Assembly: GCA_014378345.1 (NCBI GenBank)
Contig: JACMNW010000031.1
Coordinates: 1 to 13,980, forward strand
From: Pseudorhodobacter sp.
Lineage (GTDB): Bacteria; Pseudomonadota; Alphaproteobacteria; Rhodobacterales; Rhodobacteraceae
Reading direction: 5' to 3'
DNA length: 13,980 bases
The notes beneath the pieces are model-generated. The model searched no databases. It was given only the letters and a program-made list of their open reading frames with translations, and was not told where the DNA came from. The position numbers were made by a program, and so were the translations under genes. Below are positions 6,554 through 12,063 of the stretch, piece by piece; position 1 is the first letter of the stretch; every line of letters starts with the position of its first letter.

Positions 6554-7315
6554 ATGGCGCGGCGCAAGAAGGTTTATGAAGGCAAGGCCAAAATCTTGTA
6601 TGAAGGTCCGGAACCGGGAACCCTGATCCAGTACTTCAAGGATGACGGGATTTCCAGCGGGCCGGAGGCTGCAGTTGCCGTAGATGGCAAAGGGGTTTTG
6701 AACAACCGTTTGTCAGAATTCTTTATGGCGGGCCTGAACAGCATCGGGGTGCCGACGCATTTTATCCGCCGGGTGAACATGCGCGAGCAACTGGTGCGGA
6801 TGGCGGAAATTCTGCCACTGGAAATTGTTGTGCGCAATTTTGCCGCGGGTGAGCTGTCAACGCGGCTGGGCATTCCGGAGGGCACCGCGCTGCCGCGGCC
6901 GATTGTGGAATATTATTTCAAGGACGATAAGCTGGGCTCCCCCTTGGTGGCCGAAGAACATATCGTGGCGTTTGGCTGGGCCAATCAACAGGATCTGGAC
7001 GATGTCATCGCACTTGCGTTGCGGGTGAACGACTTTCTTTCGGGCGTGATGATGGGCGTTGGTATCAGGCTGGCCGATTTTCGCATCGAGGTGGGGCGTA
7101 TCTGGGAGGGTGATTTCATGCGTCTGATTGTGGCGGATGAGATCAGCCCGGACAGTTGCCGCTTGTGGGACATGCGCGGCAATGAAGCGTCGGAACGCGA
7201 CGGCGTGGCGCGCGAGCCGGGGCCGCTGGCAGATGTGTATACCGAACTTGCGCGGCGGTTGGGGGTGTTGCCATCAAATGTGACGCACACCACCAAGCCT
7301 ACTTTGATTAACTGA
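6554..7315 (+). CDS. purC: SAICAR synthetase family protein (PurC), divergent
   Basis: PurC joins aspartate to CAIR using ATP in purine synthesis. This 253-residue protein has the family start RRKKVYEGKAKILYEG (Lys11, Lys13), GVLNNRLSE, VVRNFAAG with Arg94, DEISPDSCRLWD, and the usual end KPTLIN. Several canonical parts are altered at unchanged length. The nucleotide-site stretch after KDD, normally ATAFNAEKK in alphaproteobacteria or TSAGDG in E. coli, reads GISSGPEAAVAVD (32-44). The Ser after AAG (Ser100 in E. coli) is Glu100, the Lys after VDF is Arg177, and the DKDxFR motif is replaced by ASERDGVAREPG (211-222). Glu179 is kept. It may be an active variant or a paralog with another job. 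The ATG at 6554 has GGAG five bases upstream; the upstream in-frame extension is not family-like. It leads purS by 14 bases. Confidence 0.88.
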   Translation: MARRKKVYEGKAKILYEGPEPGTLIQYFKDDGISSGPEAAVAVDGKGVLNNRLSEFFMAGLNSIGVPTHFIRRVNMREQLVRMAEILPLEIVVRNFAAGELSTRLGIPEGTALPRPIVEYYFKDDKLGSPLVAEEHIVAFGWANQQDLDDVIALALRVNDFLSGVMMGVGIRLADFRIEVGRIWEGDFMRLIVADEISPDSCRLWDMRGNEASERDGVAREPGPLADVYTELARRLGVLPSNVTHTTKPTLIN

Positions 7316-7329
7316 AGGGACCCCGACCG

Positions 7330-7569
7330 ATGAAAGCGCGCGTGCATGTGATGTTGAAAGACGGCATTCTGGACCCGCAGGGCGAGGCGGTGCGTCATGC
7401 GCTGGGCACATTGGGATATGGTGGTGTTTCTGGTGTTCGGCAGGGCAAGGTGATCGAGTTGGACTTGGCGGGCACGGACCGGGTTGCGGCTGAAGCGGAT
7501 GTGCGGGCGATGTGTGAAAAGCTTCTGGCCAATACGGTGATCGAGAAGTTCAGCATTGAGATTGTGTGA
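7330..7569 (+). CDS. purS: Phosphoribosylformylglycinamidine synthase subunit PurS
   Basis: PurS is the small bridging subunit of the three-part FGAM synthetase (PurL, PurQ, PurS) and helps pass ammonia from PurQ to PurL. The 79-residue product has the family pattern: MKARVHVMLKDGILDPQG at the start, HALGTLGYGGVSGVRQGK in the middle, and a final helix with CEKLLANTVIE. Length is normal. The ATG at 7330 has AAGGGA about nine bases upstream. It follows purC by 14 bases and is surely co-transcribed with it. The 248 bases to purQ, filled with hairpins and a repeat-like element, are unusually long for this pair. Confidence 0.95.
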   Translation: MKARVHVMLKDGILDPQGEAVRHALGTLGYGGVSGVRQGKVIELDLAGTDRVAAEADVRAMCEKLLANTVIEKFSIEIV

Positions 7570-7597
7570 GGCGCAGGCGTGTGGCCTTAGGGCAATT

Positions 7598-7619
7598 CAG
7601 AATTTTAGGTAAAATTCTG
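7598..7619. repeat. Inverted repeat after purS, first of a pair
   Basis: CAGAATTTTA and TAAAATTCTG are perfect inverse arms around GG. It lies 28 bases past the purS stop and resembles the paired palindromes at 2830-2872 in layout and in the AGAATTT/AAATTCT arms. It could act as a transcript-processing or attenuation structure between purS and purQ. Confidence 0.65.
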
Positions 7620-7622
7620 GGC

Positions 7623-7642
7623 AAAAATCTGTGCAGATTTTT
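7623..7642. repeat. Inverted repeat after purS, second of a pair
   Basis: AAAAATCTG and CAGATTTTT are perfect nine-base inverse arms around TG, three bases past the previous repeat. Read on the plus strand the right arm ends in five T, so this hairpin could weakly terminate or attenuate transcription before purQ. Confidence 0.65.
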
Positions 7643-7680
7643 ACTGTGCCAGCAGTGTGACTTAGGTACTTTGGAATAAA

Positions 7681-7752
7681 ACGGGGGGCTGTCTGCCCCC
7701 GTCGCCGCAGCGCGGCGCCCCCCCCGAGGATATTTGTACCAAAATGAAAATC
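7681..7752. repeat. GC-rich double-hairpin intergenic element, Rhodobacteraceae-like
   Basis: Two adjacent perfect stems are visible: ACGGGGG/CCCCCGT at 7681-7702 with an eight-base loop, and CGCCGC/GCGGCG at 7703-7717 with loop AGC. A run of eight C follows, then GAGGATATTTGTACCAAAAT. GGTAC (7665-7669) and GTACC (7736-7740) flank the whole as an inverted pair. I recall very similar strings (GGGGGC…CCCCC…CCCCGAGGATATTTG…) in many Rhodobacteraceae intergenic regions, so I take it as a copy of a dispersed element. This is memory, not a search. Confidence 0.55.
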
Positions 7753-7817
7753 GAGGTCTGGAAGCCAAGGACGGCGTCGGGTAAGCGCACTACAGCGTGT
7801 TTGTCAGGGGAATTGCT

Positions 7818-8483
7818 ATGAAAGCTGCCGTCATTACCTTTCCAGGATCTAATTGCGATCGTGATTTGGTGGTTGCGTTTGAAGCGGCGGGTTTTGAGGT
7901 TGAACGGGTTTGGCACAAGGAAACTGATCTGCCGCGTGGTGTGGATGTGGTTGGCATTCCTGGCGGGTTTTCTTTTGGCGATTACTTGCGCTGCGGGGCG
8001 ATTGCAGCCCGGTCACCGATTGCGGCGGCTGTTCATGGTCATGCGGCGCGAGGCGGGTATGTGTTGGGCATTTGTAACGGATTTCAGGTGTTGACGGAAA
8101 CCGGGCTGCTGCCGGGGGCATTAATGCGCAACGCGGGCTTGAAGTTCGTGTGTAAGGTTGTGCGATTGCGGGTAGATGCGGTCACTGACTTTACGCAAAG
8201 CTATGGCTTGGGGTCCGAGATTAGTTTGCCCATTGCTCACCATGATGGCAACTACACGGCTGATGCCAATACTCTGGCGCGGCTGGAGGGTGAGGGGCGG
8301 GTGGCCTTTCGCTATACCAACAATCCGAACGGTGCTGCGGGCGATATTGCGGGCATTGTGTCTGACAACCGCCGCGTGTTGGGCTTGATGCCGCATCCAG
8401 AGCGCGCAATTGATGCCCGGCTTGGCGGCACGGACGGCGCGGGCGTGTTCGGGTCGCTTATGGGCGGGATGGCGCTGGCCTGA
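7818..8483 (+). CDS. purQ: Phosphoribosylformylglycinamidine synthase subunit PurQ
   Basis: PurQ is the glutaminase subunit of FGAM synthetase; it frees ammonia from glutamine for PurL. The 221-residue product is a class I glutamine amidotransferase with nucleophile Cys86 in GICNGFQ and the His193-Glu195 pair in GLMPHPERA. It also has the PurQ-specific starts FPGSNCDRD and IPGGFSFGDYLRCG. Length is normal. The ATG at 7818-7820 is preceded by AGGGGA at six bases, which rules out the GTG 21 bases upstream. It follows purS by 248 bases, so it may have its own promoter or be expressed by read-through of the hairpins. The first PurL gene is not in the window. Confidence 0.95.
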   Translation: MKAAVITFPGSNCDRDLVVAFEAAGFEVERVWHKETDLPRGVDVVGIPGGFSFGDYLRCGAIAARSPIAAAVHGHAARGGYVLGICNGFQVLTETGLLPGALMRNAGLKFVCKVVRLRVDAVTDFTQSYGLGSEISLPIAHHDGNYTADANTLARLEGEGRVAFRYTNNPNGAAGDIAGIVSDNRRVLGLMPHPERAIDARLGGTDGAGVFGSLMGGMALA

Positions 8484-8529
8484 AGGGGTAGTGCTTGAGG
8501 CGGGGCTTGACGGGGCATAAACCCACTGC

Positions 8530-10311
8530 ATGACCGAGGTTGATGTAGAAGAACTGGAATCTGGACTGCCGCAAGGCATGTCTTGGCGCGCGAAAGTGGT
8601 TATCGCGCTGATGATGCTGTTCGCGGTCGCCGTTGTTTTAACGACGAACCGCTGGCTGACTGACCGTTTTACCGACACCACCCGCAACCGCGCTGAATTG
8701 CGACTTGCGCTGTATTCGGGAAATATCATCACCGAATTGCAGCGCACGGCAGTCGTGCCCTTGTTGCTTGCGCGCGACCCGGAATTGATCAGGGCGCTAA
8801 GTGATGCAGATTTTTCTGGCACGTCATCGCGGCTAATTTCTTTTCAAACCGAAATTGGTGCGGCGTCGATTTTGTTGTTGGATGCAGAAGGGCGGACGGT
8901 TGGGGCAACCGACCGGAATTTGCTTGGATCCGGGCACGCGCCTGATGGCGCTTTTGTGAACGCTTTGCGCGTGAATGAAACAGTATTCACGGTGACCAAG
9001 GCCGATACCGGTTCGCATGAATTTACCTATTCGCGGGCCATCCAATCAGAGGGTAAGGCGATTGGGGTGATTGTGGTGGCCGCCGATCTGATGAAGTACG
9101 AACGTGCCTGGGCGGGCCTGCAAGATGTCGTGCTGGTAACGGACAGTGAAGGCACGGTTTTGCTGTCGACCGAATTACGCTGGCGCGGGTTAAGTCTGGA
9201 TCAGGCACTGGCCACGACACCGGCATCAACCGCGATTGGCCGCGCCTTTAAGGCCACGACGGATTGGGCGCAAAAGGCCCCTGACGCCTATTTTTCTGGC
9301 GAAGCGGTGATGAAAACTGAGGCGCGGGTGCCGTTCCGGGGCTGGCGATTGATTACATTCACCGCCTACGATTCCATCCGTGAGCAGGTCAACGGCGTGT
9401 TGGCTTTGGAAATTATGGGTTTTGCCATTCTGGCGGCTTTGACGTTTTATCTTTTGTCGCGCAGGGCGTGGTCGCAGTCTTTGGGCTTTCAGAAAGAATC
9501 AGCTGAACTGCGGCTTTTGAACGCAAGGCTGCAGCGCGAAGTAGCGCAGCGCGAAAAGGCGCAAAAGGATCTGGAAGTGGCCGAGTTGACGCTTGCGCAA
9601 TCGTCTAAGCTCGCGGCTTTGGGCGAGATGTCGGCGGCGGTGAGCCATGAGTTGAACCAGCCGCTGGCGGCGATGAAGACCTACCTTGCAGGGGCGCGGT
9701 TGTTGTTGCAGCGCAAGCGGCCGGATGAGGCGCTATCGTCGTTCCAGCGGATTGATGATCTGATTGAACGGATGGGCGCGATAACGCGGCAGTTGAAATC
9801 CTACGCCCGCAAGGGCGGCGAGGCGTTTGAGCCGGTGGATTTACGCGCCTGTGTGTCATCAGGTCTGTCGATGATGGAGCCGCAGCTAAAGCTGCGGGTG
9901 GTGCGGATCACCCGCACCTTGCCACGCACGCCGGTGATCGTGAATGCAGATCGGCTGCGGCTGGAACAGGTGATCATCAACCTTTTGCGCAATGCGCTGG
10001 ATGCCACTAAGGACAGCAAGTCGCCGCAGATTGATATTATCCTTACGGCGGGGGACAGCGCGGTTCTGTCGGTGCGCGATAATGGGCACGGGATTGTTGA
10101 TCTCGATAACCTGTTCGAGCCGTTTTACACCACCAAGAAGCCGGGCGAGGGGGTGGGGCTTGGCCTTGCCATATCGTCTGGAATTATCACCGATTTGGGC
10201 GGGCGTCTGGTCGCGCGCAATGCAGCTGACGGTGGCGCGGTATTTGAAGTGCAGCTGCCTTTGATGGGCAAAAAAGCTGATACGGGCAAAAAAGCTGAGG
10301 CAGCAGAATGA
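8530..10311 (+). CDS. dctB: DctB-type sensor histidine kinase for C4-dicarboxylates
   Basis: This 593-residue inner-membrane kinase has a membrane helix at about 21-39, a periplasmic sensor domain at about 40-287 of the double-PAS/CACHE type seen in DctB, and a second helix at about 288-309. A short coiled-coil follows (322-358), then the kinase core. His373 in AVSHELNQPLAAMKTY is the autophosphorylation site. The ATP domain has N box NLLRNALDA (484-492), DNGHG (517-521), FEPFYTTK and GVGLGLAIS (541-549). DctB senses succinate, malate or fumarate and phosphorylates DctD. The next gene, seven bases on, is that partner. The tail contains a duplicated GKKA unit. The ATG at 8530 has a weak Shine-Dalgarno and lies 46 bases after purQ with no terminator seen, so some read-through from the purine genes is likely. 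The ligand is inferred from family resemblance. Confidence 0.88.
   Translation: MTEVDVEELESGLPQGMSWRAKVVIALMMLFAVAVVLTTNRWLTDRFTDTTRNRAELRLALYSGNIITELQRTAVVPLLLARDPELIRALSDADFSGTSSRLISFQTEIGAASILLLDAEGRTVGATDRNLLGSGHAPDGAFVNALRVNETVFTVTKADTGSHEFTYSRAIQSEGKAIGVIVVAADLMKYERAWAGLQDVVLVTDSEGTVLLSTELRWRGLSLDQALATTPASTAIGRAFKATTDWAQKAPDAYFSGEAVMKTEARVPFRGWRLITFTAYDSIREQVNGVLALEIMGFAILAALTFYLLSRRAWSQSLGFQKESAELRLLNARLQREVAQREKAQKDLEVAELTLAQSSKLAALGEMSAAVSHELNQPLAAMKTYLAGARLLLQRKRPDEALSSFQRIDDLIERMGAITRQLKSYARKGGEAFEPVDLRACVSSGLSMMEPQLKLRVVRITRTLPRTPVIVNADRLRLEQVIINLLRNALDATKDSKSPQIDIILTAGDSAVLSVRDNGHGIVDLDNLFEPFYTTKKPGEGVGLGLAISSGIITDLGGRLVARNAADGGAVFEVQLPLMGKKADTGKKAEAAE
10266..10298 (+). repeat. 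15-bp direct repeat at the 3' end of dctB
   Basis: GGGCAAAAAAGCTGA occurs at 10266-10280 and 10284-10298 with an 18-base period, encoding GKKAD-TGKKAE near the end of the kinase. Each copy has a run of six A. It looks like a local duplication in a dispensable tail. Confidence 0.65.
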
Positions 10312-10318
10312 GGGTATT

Positions 10319-11647
10319 ATGGCGCGAGCAATGAAAGTGGCGATTGTGGACGACGAGGCCGATATGCGCCAGTCAATCAGCCAGTGGTTGGCCCTGTCGG
10401 GGTTTGATACCGAAACTTATGCGTCGGCGGAGGATGCGCTGAAAGGCATTGGCGCGGAATTCGCCGGTGTGGTGGTCAGCGATATCAAGATGCCGGGGAT
10501 GGACGGGATGGCGTTTCTGAAGCGTCTGATGAGCATGGACAGTGGGTTGCCCGTAATCATGATCACCGGCCACGGCGATGTGCCGATGGCGGTGGAGGCG
10601 ATGCGCGTGGGCGCGTTTGATTTTCTGGAAAAGCCGTTCAACCCGGATCGGATGACGGAACTGGCGAAGAAGGCCACGCAAAACCGGCGGTTGACGTTGG
10701 ATAACCGGGCCTTGCGGCGCGAACTTTCTGACGGGTCGGTTTTGATGAAAAAGCTGATCGGCGGGTCGCCGGAGATGGAGCGGTTGCGCGAAGATATCCT
10801 CGATCTGGGGCAGGCGGACGGGCATGTGCTGATCGATGGGGAAACCGGGACCGGCAAGACTCTGGTCGCCCACGCTTTGCACGCAGTCGGGTCACGCGCG
10901 GGGCGGAAGTTTGTGACGATTTCCTGTGCAGCATGGTCGGAGGATCAGTTGCAGGCGCGGCTGTTTGGGCCGGGGGAAGATGGCATGATCCCGCTGGTCG
11001 AAGAGGCGCGCGGCGGCACGTTGTGTCTGGAAGATATCGAGGCGTTGAGCCATCCGTTGCAATCGCGGTTGTTGACGCTGATCAACGACCAAGGCACGCC
11101 GCCGGAAACCCGGATTATTGCGATCTGCAATCAGCATCAGCCCGATACCACGCTGGAAAACGTGCTGCGGCCGGATTTGTATTACCGGCTGGGGGCGCTG
11201 ACGATTGTGCTGCCGCCGCTGCGCAATCGGGGTGAGGATATTCTGACGCTGTTCACCCGCATGAGCGAACAGTTTGCCGAGGAATACGGCTGTGAAGCGC
11301 CGCAGGTAACGGCGCAGGAGGCGGCGCAACTGTTGCAGGCACCCTGGCCCGGTAACGTGCGCCAGTTGGTGAATATCGCCGAACGGGCGGTTTTGCAAAA
11401 CCGGCGCGGGTCGGGGTCGATTGCGTCGCTGCTGATGGCGGATAACGAGGCGGCGGGGCCTGCACTGACCACCGAAGGTAAGCCGCTGAAAGATTATGTC
11501 GAAGCGTTTGAGCGGATGTTGATCGACAACACCATGCGCCGCCACAAGGGCAGCATCGTCGCGGTGATGGAGGAATTGTGCCTGCCGCGCCGCACGCTCA
11601 ATGAAAAGATGGCGAAATATGCGCTGACACGGTCAGATTACGTGTAA
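10319..11647 (+). CDS. dctD: DctD-type NtrC-family response regulator lacking the GAFTGA loop
   Basis: This 442-residue regulator has a receiver domain at about 5-120 (Asp11, Asp12, phospho-acceptor Asp55, Thr83, Lys105), an AAA+ domain at about 145-370 and a C-terminal Fis-type helix-turn-helix (about 408-437; LPRRTLNEKMAKYAL). Walker A is intact (GETGTGKT, 174-181), as are RPDLYYRL (Arg284, Arg290) and WPGNVRQL. The sigma-54 contact loop GAFTGA is absent: between LFG (215-217) and GGTL (232) there are only 14 residues, PGEDGMIPLVEEAR, about seven fewer than usual. Walker B reads LCLED instead of LFLDE. The protein therefore probably cannot remodel sigma-54 polymerase and may act on the housekeeping form, as reported for Rhodobacter capsulatus NtrC. 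The ATG at 10319 has GAGGG close upstream. Its expected target, a C4-dicarboxylate transporter, is not in the window. Confidence 0.9.
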   Translation: MARAMKVAIVDDEADMRQSISQWLALSGFDTETYASAEDALKGIGAEFAGVVVSDIKMPGMDGMAFLKRLMSMDSGLPVIMITGHGDVPMAVEAMRVGAFDFLEKPFNPDRMTELAKKATQNRRLTLDNRALRRELSDGSVLMKKLIGGSPEMERLREDILDLGQADGHVLIDGETGTGKTLVAHALHAVGSRAGRKFVTISCAAWSEDQLQARLFGPGEDGMIPLVEEARGGTLCLEDIEALSHPLQSRLLTLINDQGTPPETRIIAICNQHQPDTTLENVLRPDLYYRLGALTIVLPPLRNRGEDILTLFTRMSEQFAEEYGCEAPQVTAQEAAQLLQAPWPGNVRQLVNIAERAVLQNRRGSGSIASLLMADNEAAGPALTTEGKPLKDYVEAFERMLIDNTMRRHKGSIVAVMEELCLPRRTLNEKMAKYALTRSDYV

Positions 11648-12063
11648 CGGGTAGATAACGGTGGGTGTAAATCAGCCGTTGTCATTGCGCCTTCTTTGCA
11701 GATAGGATCAACGCAAGCAGATGTGCAGCCTGAGGTTGCACCTGCGACAGAATTCTCTGGTCTTTTTGCTGGCGCATAGCGTGCCGCGGATGGTCCGGGC
11801 GGATCGGCTTGAAAAGCCGGGATATTGCCTGCCAAGTCTCTGACAAAAGTAGGCTTTTTTTAAGTGGGTTTCTTTTTGGAGGCCCGGAACAGAACCGTGA
11901 TGAAGCGTGCAAAGCTGACGACAGACCTGAAGGAGGCCCCGGAACGGGCCCTTTCGGCTGTTGTCACGCGCGCCATCGCCCGAACAAGCCACCACATGCC
12001 CGCTGACCCGCCACCAGGTTTATTGCCTGCTGGTTTCGGTTGGCATGGGTGCCATGGAACACA
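11648..12063 (+). promoter_or_regulatory. Long hairpin-rich leader of the RNase E gene
   Basis: No convincing gene fills these 416 bases. Visible structures are GTGCAGCC/GGTTGCAC (11723-11741, one G-U pair, loop TGA), CGGCTT/AAGCCG (11805-11819), GGCCC/GGGCC (11935-11950), CCACCAGG/CCTGCTGG with one mismatch and the loop TTTATTG (12011-12033), and TGGCA/TGCCA (12041-12054) just before the start codon. GGAGGCCCGGAAC occurs at 11878-11890 and again with one extra C at 11932-11945. In E. coli the rne leader binds RNase E and drives autoregulation. A similar role here is inference. Confidence 0.45.
11679..11708 (+). promoter_or_regulatory. Possible sigma-70 promoter for the RNase E gene
   Basis: TTGTCA (11679-11684) and TAGGAT (11703-11708) are spaced by 18 bases, matching 5 of 6 and 4 of 6 consensus positions. 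A transcript from here would have a leader of roughly 350 bases before rne. Another promoter in the leader is possible; this is only a pattern match. Confidence 0.3.
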
